Positions 46,190 through 58,227 of a stretch of 64,000 bases of DNA are shown here, one piece after another. Each line of letters starts with the position of its first letter. Positions within the stretch are counted from its first letter, which is position 1. Position numbers and translations under genes: made by a program. The notes below the pieces were generated by a model. That model did not search any database. It was not told where the DNA came from and saw only the letters and a list, made by a program, of their open reading frames with translations. The DNA is from Bromus sterilis (lineage: Eukaryota; Streptophyta; Magnoliopsida; Poales; Poaceae), in assembly GCA_950022295.1 (NCBI GenBank), contig OX465596.1:5456001-5520000 (forward strand). Reading direction: 5' to 3'.

Positions 46190-47505
46190 AGATCGCTTTC
46201 AACCTTATGCCCTAACCAAACCCTCGATGACACTTTGGATTTAACTTTTGCTGATCAAGAAATCATTGATGTTGTTCTGCTAATGAACAAAGCCGCTAGC
46301 CCAAGCTTAGACGGTTTCGCACAGGCTTTTTGTTGGGCTATGCGGCGTGCAACTATGGAAAATTAAATTTTAATCCTACCGCGTAGATGTCACATGAACA
46401 TGCTTATAAGGTACATCACGAGATTACCACCAGACACGGTTCTCACAATGAAAGCAAAGTCAGAGTAGCATGTCATCGATCGTCTCCTCCAACCGAATGT
46501 CGAAGCAGTGCACGTGCACCACCTCTAATGGTATCACCGTGTGCAGTTTAGAGCACCAAACGACAAATTCTAGATCCATCTACACGACCAAGGCTAGTGA
46601 AATTCGATGGTTAGATGAAACACATGCAAACCCTAGCACATGCAAGATCATTATCTGCACATAGCATATTACCTCCACTTATATAGACGTTCCATCGTGG
46701 GCCCAACCCTTATTTCGATGGCCGATCTCTCCCCAGGCCTCAGATGAGTTTGAACGACTCCCGAACATGCTCACCGAGGTAACGCTAACCACAAATTCCA
46801 ACGGTGCTCCTGTTTCTTCGAGGATGGCGACCACCGGCTCCTGTCGTCGCTCATCTACAAGATGTTGATGCGCACCGACCACAATTGTGCCTCCTTCTAT
46901 TTCATTTGGAGGAACTTCGCCCCGCCCTAGTTGAAATTCTTCGGTTGGCTGGTGACGAAGAACTGCATCCAATGTAGGGTGGCCCTGGCATGCAAGAATG
47001 TTGTCGACGACACCACTTGTGAGATATGCAAAGCAGCAAACAAGACATCAGACCACATCGTCTTTAAATGCGCGTTCTGGGCTGGGCTGGGATGGCTCCC
47101 GGGTAACATCGCCAAGGTGAACGAACTGTGGAACAACCTACTCTCGCCACTGGTGGTGAAGAAGGTGATCCAACCTCTGTTGCTCCTCCTATGCTGGGAG
47201 ATTTGGAGACACCGGAACGATGTCGTCTTCCGTGGACTGCCCCCTGACGTTGGTCGACTACGGGCAGCGTGCAAGGCCGCGATCAAAGTCTAGGAATGTC
47301 GTATCCCACAGAGAAAGGAGAGCTTGAGAAACCACTGGAGATTGTCGTTTCCTGATTAATGTAATCTAATCTTTCCTTGTAACTCCCGATTTGTAAAACC
47401 GTGCAAGGCTTAGCCTTCCACCAACCGAGCTAACCCTTGGGCATATGTGGAATGGAAAATGCAGGTGGGATCTTTCGATCTCCCCCAAAGTTGACCTAAA
47501 AAAAA
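46190..47505 (+). mobile_element. LINE fragment: ORF2 with internal deletion, 3' tail with A-run
   Basis: A reverse-transcriptase piece at about 46230-46360 (FADQEIIDVVLLMNKAASPS, then LDGF) is followed after a gap by the zinc-binding C-terminus: SSLIYKMLMRTDHNCASFYF just before a stop at about 46928, then KFFGWLVTKNCIQC, CEICKAANKTSDHIVFKC and CWEIWRHRNDVVF (46931-47293). Most of the reverse transcriptase is deleted. The 3' end shows a GC-moderate tail and an A-run at about 47499-47506. It is inactive. Confidence 0.78.
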
Positions 47506-47639
47506 CTTACATGAAGGATTAAGCACATCCAGAATAGAAAACACACATTTTGTTTGTTCATTTTAACTTATTTTGATCATATAATCATCTTATAATAAGA
47601 TGTACTAAACATGCCCTATGAGAGGATATGACTTGCAGG

Positions 47640-48090
47640 TTTCTCAGAGTAATAAGTTTGTATGCCTTGGCCACCCGCCGTTCTTCGCGCCATTCATGGC
47701 ACTCTTCCTGCCGCTCCGCGCGTTCGGCCACTCGTGTTGCCCACTGCAACTCCTCATCCGCGGCTTCACGCGCGTGAATCACTCGCGTACCAGGCCCCCA
47801 CGACGCGCTGGTCTCGCTCCGCGACGAGGCGAAGCACCGCTCGGCGGCGGTCCTCATCGGTGACGAGGCGCAACACTGACGCACTGGCCGTCGTCTCCCG
47901 CGTTCCGTATCATCTGGGCGCGCGGGTGGCCTTCGCTGTCGTCTCGAAGGTGCCGAGCGACACACGCTCGTCGGCGCTCCGTATCTCGGCGGTGAAAGTG
48001 CCGTTCGGGCGCGCGCAGACGCCTTAGTAGCCGGACTGGCTGCGACGGAGCGGCGCGGCGGCGCCGATGGCGCGGAAGGGGAAAGGAGAG
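47640..48090 (-). pseudogene. AP2-domain-like pseudogene of an expanded Triticeae family
   Basis: On the minus strand just upstream of 48026 the sequence reads SQSGY, then a TAA stop at 48024-48026, then GVCARPNGTFTAEIRSADER and LGTFETTAKATRA. This is the pattern GYRGVRARPSGxFxAEIR ... LGTFET of AP2/ERF-like DNA-binding domains, with the Arg codon mutated to a stop. The YDAAAWRLGR part is deleted or shifted. Farther on, RLVTDEDRRR matches the linker typical of this repeated wheat family, followed by another stop and a shift into a basic coiled-coil-like tail. The motif wording is convincing but the family name is from memory. Confidence 0.55.
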
Positions 48091-48396
48091 AGGCTGCGGC
48101 ACGAAAGGTGAAGTGAGCGCAACGACGGTGACACGGAAGTGGAAGAGAGGAAGGGAAGTGGTGGTTGCCTTCGCGCTAGAACCGCGCTTTTAAGCCCGCG
48201 CGCTGGACGACGCGTGGCAAATTTTCGGTGCGCGATGCCGCTTTGCCCCACACGCGGGCTTATTTCTTTGACGCGCCATGGTTTCACGTGTTTTCATACT
48301 GCGCACACTATATGACAAATTTTGGCGCGCCTATTGAAGAAAGACTTGATTTTACCCGGGACAATTGTTTTCCACAGCTCCTCTAACCAATTTCAA

Positions 48397-48497
48397 GCGG
48401 CCCGGCCCGGATGGATTGCTGGGCCAGTAAGGACATCTTTCACAGCGAAGGAAGGCGGCCTATTATAACTGGACGCGCTAGGTAGGGTTTAGGGTTT
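48397..48497 (+). promoter_or_regulatory. Site II elements and telo-box upstream of eIF3i
   Basis: GCGGCCCGGCCCGG at about 48397 and TGGGCC at 48420-48425 match site II-type elements, and TAGGGTTTAGGGTTT at 48483-48497 contains the telo-box (inverse of AAACCCTAA). Site II plus a telo-box just before the transcription start is the known signature of plant genes for the translation apparatus, and fits the eIF3i gene that follows. Confidence 0.7.
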
Positions 48498-48499
48498 CC

Positions 48500-49358
48500 A
48501 TCTTCCTTCCTCTCCGCCGCCGCCGACGCCGACGCATCCAGTCCGGCTAGCCACACACACACACGCACAAGCCCCCGCCCGCCGGACTCTCTTCCTCTCC
48601 CGGTACGTCCTACCCTCCCCCCTCTCCTCCCCTCTCCGCTCCTCGGTTCGTTTCTTGGATTGGATTTCTGATCTAAAAACCGCCCTCTCCCTTCCTCTCT
48701 CCCCGTCGCCGACCCGCATCCGAGAAATCTCGGGGGAACGGGGCCCGGGATCGTTCATCATGCGCTGGAGTAGAACGAATAGATTCTTCATTCTTGGCTC
48801 AACTTAAACGCCAGGAAAAACCATAATGTATCTCCATGTCCTGTTGCTACTGCTGTCGCCTGTGATCTTAGCGACAACTCGGTCGGGGTTGTTATTTGCG
48901 CGGCCAATCAGAGATCGTGCGGCAGATTCCCCATGAAACCAACTTATTAGGATGCCTCATCTTAGGGGCTTCTTGGAGTACTGGTATATATACAAAAAAA
49001 ACGCTTATGAGCTCAATCAATTGTTCTCAACTGATGTTTGCCCAGATCAGACTTTGGTGAACACCACTTCAGCTCGTTGCATTAGTTTTCTTTTTTGTAA
49101 CTATACTGTCATCATTCATGTGCAAGTGAAACACACTGCCATGGTTTAATCTGGTGACAGTTGTGATCATAAGCCAGCACAGCCAACACATTAGCGCAGA
49201 AAATCCTTGATAATCTTCCTAAGGTCATGCTAACTCCTAAGCGCCTTGCACTTTTGCTGCCTGTTGATTTTTACAACGCTTCATGTTGTTGATGTGGGCA
49301 TCTTTGTTTTATATCCACTGGCCAGGTTGTAATCTAACAGCAGCAGCGGCACGCCACG
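48500..49358 (+). other. eIF3i 5' UTR with a leader intron
   Basis: The C-rich leader (about 48500-48602) ends in CCCG before GTACGT, a good donor at 48603. The acceptor is CACTGGCCAG ending at 49326, leaving a 32-base second leader exon before the ATG at 49359. A leader intron of 724 bp is common in highly expressed plant housekeeping genes. The start site is inferred from the telo-box position. Confidence 0.6.
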
Positions 49359-52300
49359 ATGAGGCCGATCCTGATGAAGGGCCACGAGCGCCCGCTCACG
49401 TTCCTGCGCTACAACCGCGACGGGGACCTGCTCTTCTCCTGTGCCAAGGACCACACGCCCACGGTGTGGTACGCCGACAACGGCGACCGCCTCGGCACCT
49501 ACCGGGGCCACAACGGCGCTGTCTGGACCTGCGACGTGTCCCACTCCTCGACGCGCCTCATCACCGGATCCGCCGACCAGACTGCCAAGCTATGGGACGT
49601 GAGCACGGGGAAGGAGCTCTTCAGCTTCCGCTTCGACGCTCCCGCCCGGTCCGTCGAGTTCGCCGCCGGGGACAGGCTCGCCGTCGTCACCACCGACAGC
49701 TTCATGGACCACGTCCCCACCGTCCAGGTCAAGCGCATCGCCGAGGACATCCACGACCGTTAGTTTCTGCCTTGCCTCCTCTCTTGTTTTGTTATGTGCA
49801 CCCTTGACCTTGACATCCTCCTGTGTGTATGCATGCAGAGACGGAGGAGTCTGCACTCGTCATCACCGGCCTCAAGGGAAGGATCAACAGGGCCGTTTGG
49901 GGGCCGCTCAACAGGACCATCATCACTGCCGGGGAGGATGCCACCATTCGCATCTGGGACTCTGAGGTTAGGATATGTGCCTGCAAATACTACTGATGGC
50001 TGCTATAATTTTCTTCCCCATCAATTGCTTGTTGGTATGGGGCTATGAGCATTGAGCCGTGCTATACACACGACGTTTTGTGGCCGACGCCTGTACGAAT
50101 TTCTTGTTGGTATGGGGCTATCAGAGATGCTGTAGTAGAAGCCCAACAAATTTAATCTGAAACATGTATAGATTGGATCCAATCAGTGCAAAAGATGAGC
50201 CAAGAATTACACATACCTCATGTTGTTTGCCCTTCTGATCAAACTTGTGTGTAATCCCAGTTGCAGATTACTTAGATAGAGATTGTATTACAGATTAGTA
50301 AGAGAGGAATGAGGAGGCGGGAAGGATTTGGAGGGGAAGAGGAGAAGACGCCATGGAGGGGAAGGGGAGCAGGCGTGAAAGGGTTATGGAGGGAAGGGGA
50401 GCAGGCGTGAAAGGGCTACAGAGGGAAGGGGAGCAGGCGTGAAAGGCTTATGGAGGGAGTCCGATCGGGTATGGGTTTGGGCTGGGCTGGACTGCAGTGT
50501 TTTTTCTCTTGAGCTTAACATTTGCACGCTGTTGCGGAAAGTGTCGTTCGCAGATCGTCCACTAGTGTCGTTCGTGAAGCAATTTCCATGAGCATTTGGT
50601 GTTGCCTTTTACAATATATAATAAGCAATGTTTTTCCCTCTTGATCAGTAACGATAGCAGTTTGTTAATAGGTACTTTTAGATGTTTATAATGCCAAATT
50701 TCACCTTACTTTTACCAGTGTACAATAAGACAGCAACCAACTAATATATGCTACTAGTACTAGTATCTGCACAACTGAACACATCCTTTCTGATTACTGC
50801 TTCCAGTGTTACTGTAATCTATCCAATCAGCCCATGATAATTTATTTAATGCATCATTTACCCACAAAGGAGGAATGAGGAAACCAAAAGGGTTCAAAAT
50901 GAAACCTGCTTTGCTTTTATATATCCGTGCTGCTCTTTCTCTGCCTTTCTTACACTGCTGATGCTAATTGTTTCTCCATAACAATGGAGGCTGTTTTTTT
51001 TCACATCACTAATGGTATGTTCTTTGAGTTGTATGTAGACTGGAAAACTTCTGAAAGAGTCTGATAAAGAATTTGGACATCAGAAGACCATTTCATCGTT
51101 GTCAAAATCCTTAGATTGGTCACATTTCATTACTGGCTCCTTGGATAAATCTGCAAAGGTTTGAATTTGTTCAAGTTGACTGTCATAAGGATATTTATGG
51201 TTTCCCTGACATTTCAATTTTCCATGCATAGCTATGGGATTCAAGAACGCTAACCCTGATCAAGACGTATGTCACAGAGAGACCTGTTAATGCTGTTGAC
51301 ATCTCTCCCACTCATGATACTGTATGTTCCTCTTCACAAGCTTGTTTATATACATGTCTTTTCTAATGCCCAGGTCATGTTTACTGTTGACCGGATTTGT
51401 TTGACAGTTGGGATTTATAGTTCGTATAGTGGATGGTTATATAGCTGGTATTGCAAAGTGGTCCTTTGTCTGATTTAGTCCACTTTTATGTTTCATAGGT
51501 CATAATTTTGTATATATTTAACTGTGCTATCAGCAATTGCAACTTTTGCTGTGTACATTAGGAGAAAAGTATTTTATCACATTTAAGCCTTTAACTTATG
51601 GCATATGCATTGTGTTATCTGCTGTACTATTTTTATATTTACACTAGAACACTGTTTATCATGTTTGATTTTTTTGAGTCATAGGTAAATGCATTGTGGT
51701 TATGGTCTACATATGATGCTGAGCCCAGTGGTACCATCATCTGTGTTCCATTTTCCTAATATTTTCGTTTCTGTTTTTAGGTGGTTCTAGGAGGTGGTCA
51801 GGATGCAATGAATGTGACTATGACAGACCGCCGTGCTGGTAAATTTGAGGCTAAATTCTATCACAAGGTAATTCCTTTCCCAGTTAATAAAGTATCAACC
51901 CATTACTCATTTTGTGACTGCATTGCTAACACTGTATGCTTACAATATTTGAACTATTTTGATTAAAACTTGCTCTCTTTTAGATTTTGCAAGAGGAAAT
52001 CGGTGGTGTTAAAGGACATTTTGGGCCAATTAATGCTTTGGCATTTAATCCTGATGGACGGAGGTAATATTTTTTGATCTGACAGTGCTTGTATTTTTTA
52101 GTCATTGTTAGTATCAACAATTGGCCACTTCTCGTTGTTGGTTTTACCCATATTTTGTGTTTTTTACTTTAAATGCTCAATGATTCAGCCATGGTAAATC
52201 ATGGTAATATACGCTATTCTGATCCACACAAGGATGTCATCAGCTTTTCTGAGAGCATGATTTTTGTTGCTATGTTTAATTTTCATTACGTTTTCATTGA

Positions 52301-52983
52301 TTTATCTTTGCAAATTTACTTACTCTGAAAAAGAAACCTCTTTGTAGCTCATTTGTGTGGCAATCTAACAACCAGTCTTGATTTGCCATTTTATCTCACT
52401 TTTTTTGAACTTAATCTGCTTAAGTATTTTAAGCCTTTATATTGAAAAGCCTTTTGTCTGTAACATAATTTTTCTTTTATATATGTGCACAGCATATCTG
52501 GTTTTCATTGATTTCTGAAGCTTTTTATTTATACCTTGTATATGGCTGAATATAGCTCAGTGATTGTAGCCAATTACATTGGCAATATACGCTATGCTGA
52601 CCTCAGTTCGATGAACATTTTTACTATGAGAGCTGCATTCTGCCCACAGTTGCTTACCATTAATCTGGCCTTTTAAAATGTTTCCTTTTTATTGTTGTAT
52701 GTATCTTTGGGATCTGATAGCTCAATGATTTCAACCAGGCACTCTGGTTATATACACTATTCTGATTGTTGCTGTTGAAAAAAATATTATTCATGAGAGC
52801 TGCCATTGTACCCTATCAACATGCATTGATACTTTCTCTCATGTTCTGAAGCTTTTTTAGTAAAAAAGATCTTTTCTCTAATTCTTTCCATGTTTTAATC
52901 TTGTTAGCTTTTCAAGTGGTGGTGAAGATGGATATGTAAGGCTGCATCATTTTGATTCTGACTACTTCAGCATCAAACTGTAG
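49359..52983 (+). CDS. TIF3I1: Eukaryotic translation initiation factor 3 subunit I (WD40 protein)
   Basis: Seven coding exons with GT/AG borders keep one frame: 49359-49758, 49839-49966, 51039-51158, 51232-51321, 51781-51867, 51984-52063, 52908-52983. They sum to 981 bases, 326 residues, the usual length of plant eIF3i. The N-terminus MRPILMKGHERPLTFLRYN and the segments WYADNG, GSADQTAKLWD, GEDATIRIWD, GSLDKSAKLWD, GGGQDAMNVTMTDRRAGKFE and FSSGGEDGYVRLHHFD are the family's WD40 repeats (about seven blades). The protein is a beta-propeller in the cytosolic eIF3 complex, which brings mRNA and initiator tRNA to the 40S ribosome. No stops or shifts. Intron 2 (1.07 kb) and intron 6 (0.84 kb) hold small repeats. 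It is probably single-copy per genome and essential. Confidence 0.95.
50355..50451 (+). repeat. Three 31-33 bp tandem repeats in eIF3i intron 2
   Basis: The unit GGAGGGAAGGGGAGCAGGCG followed by TGAAAGGG-TAT is repeated at 50355, 50388 and 50421 with a few substitutions. It is a purine-rich minisatellite within the intron. A separate direct repeat (CTTGTTGGTATGGGGCTAT) occurs twice in the same intron, near 50028 and 50103. Confidence 0.8.
52170..52850 (+). repeat. Three diverged repeat units in eIF3i intron 6
   Basis: The phrase GCTCA-TGATT--AGCC, then a GGTAATATACGCTATTCTGA-like phrase, then (in two copies) GAGAGCTGC, appears starting at about 52174, 52554 and 52719. Copies differ by indels and many substitutions. 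It is a local triplication within the intron. Confidence 0.55.
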
Positions 52984-53580
52984 ATAAAAACACCAGAGAC
53001 TAATCCAAGGTAATACTTCAGCTACCAGCTATTTGTGAAGAATGATTTGTTAATTAATTTTGTTATCGTTTGCTGCTTATGTGTACCGATGAACTATCTA
53101 TAATGGTTTAGATAATTGGCAGTAGACATTATCTATCCCAGCATTTGTAAATAAATAAATAAATATATAACATATTTGTTTCTTGCAATCAAATCTTGTG
53201 GCCTGACTGTTTTTAGGTAAGTGTTTGGGTTATTATTATACACATGTCAGCTGCATCTCTGGTCTGTTCTAACAAATGACAATACAGAAATATCAAGTGT
53301 ATCAATTCTTGCATTCAGATTCAAACCCCTGTTGCGCTTGTTTTTAGATCTTGTTTGTTTTCACCTTGATCCTGTAATTCCTTTTCAGGCTGTTTCTGGT
53401 TCAATTTCTTGATTCAGATGCTGCTGGTTGGCCATGACGAATGCAGAGCAGAGGCTCAGATCCTAAGGTAGTGGCAGTCTGTTGCTTGTTAGACGAAGTT
53501 GCTCTGCTTTTTGTTCTGATTGAGGAATTTGTGCAATGAAAAGATGCTTGAACTGAATCGTCATTCTCGCTCCATGGTTT
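52984..53580 (+). other. eIF3i 3' UTR, probably with an intron
   Basis: After the stop, CCAAGGTAATAC at about 53008 is a plausible donor, and TTCCTTTTCAG at about 53389 a plausible acceptor, leading to a non-coding last exon ending near 53580 (TGCAATGAAAAGATG-type sequence). This is inference from splice-like signals only; cDNA would settle it. Confidence 0.35.
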
Positions 53581-54137
53581 CCAATTTTTGTTTCGATTTG
53601 TATTCTCTGTCCATCATCAAAATCCCTGTTTTCTTAATGAGCATGTATATTTACTGAATTGGCTAACCTACTACATGCCCCATCCATGTCGTGACTGGAA
53701 GTTAGTGACCGTGATCGGTGGTTCCTTCCTTTTCAGACTTGCTGCAGTGCAGCTGCTCAGTCTTGCTTTGAAATAAATAAAATCTTTTGCATGTGTGTAT
53801 AGTCCATTCAAATTGAACTGCAAAAACGTCTTATATAATGGGACAGAGGTAGCAACACTGATGTGGCTTTAGCCTATTTGGATGGTGCTAAGAACTCAAC
53901 CGCTCGCCAATTGTCCTGCTGGACTCGTAACTTTATCTTGCGTTTGCTTAACCAGTGGATATATGGAATATAGATAAATGTGTTTTTGGTCCTAAACAAG
54001 CTATAGAAGTTTATAGTACATGGAAGGCGAAGGAAGCAAATCGTTGATACAAGCTAACAGGTCCCTCTCCTCACTCAACTTGCTGCAGTGCAGCTGCTCA
54101 CTCTTCCTCTGAAATAAATAAAATCTTTTGCATGTGT
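53581..54137. repeat. 59-bp direct duplication at the edge of the satellite array
   Basis: 53738-53796 and 54079-54137 are near-identical (CTTGCTGCAGTGCAGCTGCT ... AAATCTTTTGCATGTGT). The first copy continues into unique sequence starting GTATAGTCCATTC; the second is joined to the pSc119.2 array starting CCATGAAACGGGTC. The array and unique flank share the phrase TAGTCCAT, suggesting a microhomology-linked junction. The 280 bases between the copies show no gene. Confidence 0.7.
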
Positions 54138-54896
54138 CCATGAAACGGGTCAAAATTGATCAAAATTGAAAGTTTTAATTAGAGACATGTTAAACCCACC
54201 CCGGCGTTCTTCAATCGCTACGGGATCTTAAAACGATGATTAATAGTCCATGCAATAGGTCAGAATCGGCCAAAACTGTTAAATGTTGATAGTAAAGGAT
54301 TGCCAATCGTTGAATTGATTGCCAACCGTTGAACTGAGTAATAGCCTACAAACCGGATCAGAATCAACCAAAAATTGGGAGTGTTGATAACGTACAAGTG
54401 AACATACCCTAGGGTTCCTAAATTGTGGAAATTGCCCTGGAACCCCCAAATAGTATTACTCCATCAATCGGGTTAGAATCGGCCAAAACGGCGTTATTGA
54501 TCACCAACACGTAAATGCACCTCATGGAACATTAATCATGGAAATCCCCCTGGGACCCCAAAATGGTGAGTATAGTCCACGAAACGGGTCAGAATCGGTC
54601 AAAACTGTGAGTGTTGATAACCGACGCCTAAACGCACCGAAGGAATCGCCAATTGTGAAATCAAGACTCTAAAACTGCCAATAATAGTCTACGAAACGAA
54701 CCAGAATCGACAAAAAATGTGAGTCTTGATGACGGATGACTAAACGCACCCCAGGTTCTCCAATCACGGAAATCGCTCGGGACCCCAAAACGGGCCAGAA
54801 TCGGTCAAAACAGTGACTGTTGTTGACTGACACATTAACACATCCCGGGTTCATAAATCCTAAAAATCGCTTTGGAACCCCAAAACGGTGAGTCAT
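54138..54896 (+). repeat. pSc119.2-type satellite array, block 1
   Basis: About 6.4 monomers of ~118 bp, each with GAAACGGGTCAGAATCGGCC, AAAACTGTGAGTGTTGAT, CGACACGTAAACGCACC, TCAATC-TGGAAATCGC and GGACCCCAAAACGGTGAGTA phrases. This is the inverse orientation of the copies at 1-345. Monomers are diverged, and some carry short deletions or partial units. Confidence 0.85.
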
Positions 54897-56516
54897 TGAT
54901 ACGTCCGATACGTCCAAAACGTATCTATAATTTCTCCTTGCTCTATGCCTTTTTTGTGTGATATTGTTATGATATTGATGAATTTCCATACACTTTTGAT
55001 CATATTTGAACTAACGTATTAACTCAGTGCACCTCCAGTGCCAGTTCCTGTTTTCTGCTATTTTTCTATTTCAGGTTTCCCCCATATAAAAAGTGCTCCA
55101 AAAATTCAGGAAAAATCCAATAAAAAATCAGCGTACAGGAAGCTTCCGGAATCACCGAGGGGGCCCCTAGAGGGGACCCACCCGGGCCCCAGGCGCCGTC
55201 CTGGCGCGCCCCAGGGGGGCGCCTGGACCCCTGGTGGCCCCCCTGGCTGCCCCCCTTCGCCTATTTATTCCCCTTGACGCAAAACCCCCGAGACGGGAAC
55301 CCTTATTCGCGATCTCTCCTCTGTTCCCCCGACGCTGCGCTTACAAGATCGGGAGCACTAGAAGACCTCTTCCCGGCACCCTGCCGGAGGGAGGAATCAC
55401 CTCCGGGAGCTTCTCCACCACCATGGATGCTTCCCGGATGAACCGTGAGTAGTCCACCTTAGACCATGGGTCTATGATCAGTAGCTATGTGATGTTCTCC
55501 TTGTGAGCTGTCCTACATGATCGAGGCACTTATGTAATATTTCTGCTATTGCTATACTGAGTTTGCTGGGATCCGATGGATTATGAGATTATGTTCAGAT
55601 TGTGTTTGAGTAATATATTTGATTCTCCTCTTTTATATTTATGTTTTTGAGTAATTCTTGCATGTTCTCCGTTGTTGTTTATTGCTTTGGCCAAGTAGTA
55701 GGTAGTGACTCCAAGAGTGAGCGTTATGCATGATTGTGGGTTCATGCCTCCGATGACTAGCTTGAGTGACAGAAACATGAGTTTAGTGGATGTGATGTTG
55801 CCACAAGGGGAAAACAATGGTGCTTGTACTTGCGGGTGCAAGGATTGTTTACTTTACGCAAAGTTCTTTAATGCAGTTGTCTGTTTGCTTTAAGTTTACA
55901 CTTTGGGTGAGATTCACAACTTAATACCAGCGAGATGTTCTGGATAGATATCTCAAGGTGGATGATTAGTAGGTAGATGTAGATGGATTTCGGTCTACTT
56001 GTCTTGGCGTACCGCCCATGCTTTTGAGCCTCTGCCTTTCTTCATAGCATAATTAGCATTGGTTTGCGCACATAATCATGTCAACTGCCCAGCTGTGATT
56101 TGTTTACCTCGCATGGCTATTTTATCGTCTTTTGGGAGAGAGACATCACTAGTGAACATCATAGGACCCTGGTCCATATTTTCAATATTGTTTACACCCT
56201 CTATCTATTTACTGCTTTATTATTTTTCCGTTGCTATCGCTATCATTATTATCCCGTGCGTTTTATCTTTTGTAAACAACAAGGCCGGAGGGATTGACAA
56301 CCCATTTGTACTCGTTGGGAGCAAAGATATCTGGTGTGTGTGCAGGTCCAGGACAACCGCTAATCTCTGGCGCCGTTGTCACCTTCTTGTCGTTATCGGA
56401 GTCCTACTGGAGACAAACCTTGGTATCTTCACCAAGGGAAATTTGCTGATGTCTACATCTCAACCTTCCACTTTGGGTAACCAACGAGGGGAGAGAAGTA
56501 AACTCTCGTGACATCA
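54897..56516 (+). mobile_element. Solo LTR (TGATACGTC... family) inserted in the satellite, forward copy
   Basis: The copy begins TGATACGTCCGATACGTCC and ends GTGACATCA, 1620 bp. It is flanked by GTCAT (54892-54896) and GTAAT (56517-56521), a 5-bp target duplication with one difference. The satellite monomer phase continues across it (GGTGAGT then AATAAACCACGAAACGG), so it is a clean insertion. Internal phrases (GGCGCCTGGACCCCTGGTGG at about 55220, GGATTGACAACCC at about 56290) fit a Triticeae LTR family common in wheat genomes, probably Gypsy. No internal domain follows, so it is a solo LTR. Confidence 0.75.
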
Positions 56517-58227
56517 GTAATAAACCACGAAACGGATCAGAATAAGCCAAAAATTGGGAGTGTTGATAACGGACATGTAAACACACCCCAGAGTTCGTCC
56601 AGGGTTCGTCAATCGTGGAAATTTCCCCGGGACCCCAAAACGGTCAGTAATAGCCTACGAAACGGGCCAGAATCGGCCAAAACAATGTTATTGATGACCG
56701 ACACATAAACGCACCTCGTGGATCATTAATTGTGGAAAACGAATTGAGACCCCAAAACTGTGAGCAAAAACGCATGAAACAGGCTAAAATCGGCCAAAAC
56801 GGTGGCTGTTGATGACTGACACGTAGACGCCCCCGGGGTACATCAATCATGGAAATCGCTACGAAACCGCAAAAGGGTGATTAATAGTCCACGAAACGGT
56901 CCAAAATTAGCCAAGACTTTGAGTGTTGATGACCGACACTTAATGCACCCCGGAGATCGTCAATCGCGAAAATCGCTTCAGGACCCCAAAAACAATGATT
57001 ACGAAACGGGTCAGAATCAACCAAAACCGGGAGTGTTTATGATCGATAGTTAAACGCACCCCGGGGTTCGTCAATCGTGGAAATCTCTATGCGACCCCAA
57101 AACGGTGATTAATAGTCCATGAAATGGGGCCGAAATAAGCCAAATCTACGAGTGTTTCTGACTGACATTTAAATGCGCCTCGGGGTTCGTCAACCGTGAT
57201 AATCGCTCTGGGACCTCAAAATGACCCAAAATTAGCCAAAACTTTGTGTGTTGATGAACGACACGTAATGCACCTCGGGGATCGTTAATCGTAGAAATCA
57301 CTCCGGGACCCCAAAGTGGTGAGTAATAATCCACGAAACAGGATAGGATCGACCAAAACTGGAAGGGTTGATAAGAGAAACGTAAATTCTTCAAAAGTGG
57401 AAATCGCTCCGCGACACCAAAACGGTGAGTAGTAGTCCACCAAACGGGTCAGAATCGGCCAAAACTATGAATGTTGATAACCGACACGTAAACACACTGA
57501 AGGGATCACCAATCGTGGAACCAAGACCCTAAAACGACCAATAATAGTCCACGAAACGAAACAGAATCATCCAAAACTGTGACTGTTGATAACAGACACG
57601 TAAATGCACCCCCAGGTTCTTCAATCACGAAAATCGCTCGGGACCCCAAAACGGGTCAGAATTTGGCAAACCGCAATTGTTGTTGACTGACACATTAACG
57701 CACCCCGAGTTCGTAAATCCTAAAAATCGCTCTGGAACCCCGAAACGGTGAGTAATAGACCACGAAACGGATCAGAATCAGCCAAAAATTGGGAGCGTTG
57801 ATAACAGACACATAAACACACCCAGGGTTCGTCAATCGCTGAAATTGCCTCGGGACCCCAAAACGGTGAGTAATAGGCCACGAAACAGGCCAGAATCAGC
57901 CAAAACGACGTTGGTAATAACCGGAACATAAACGCACCTCGTGGATCATTACTTGTGGAAATCGCTCCAAGGCCCCAAAACTGTGAGCAACAACCCATAA
58001 AACAGGCCAGAATCGGTCAAAACCGTGGTTGTTGATGACTGACACGTAAATGCCCCACCGGGGTACGTCAATCGTGGAAATCGCCACGGAACCACAAAAC
58101 CATGATTAATAGTCCATGAAACGGCCCCAAATCGGCCAAAACTTTGAATGTTGATGACCGACACTTATTGCACCTCGGGGATCATCAATCGCGGAAATCG
58201 CTTCAGGACCCCCAAAACGGTGATTAT
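56517..58227 (+). repeat. pSc119.2-type satellite array, block 2
   Basis: About 14 monomers of ~118 bp with variable divergence, some truncated (for example near 57220 and 57640-57660). It lies between the two inverted LTR copies. Same orientation as block 1. No gene. Confidence 0.85.

Noticed and set aside
49283..49807. 174-codon plus-strand frame over eIF3i exon 1
   Set aside because: It is a shadow frame of the eIF3i first exon and runs into the intron; His/Arg/Pro-rich composition.
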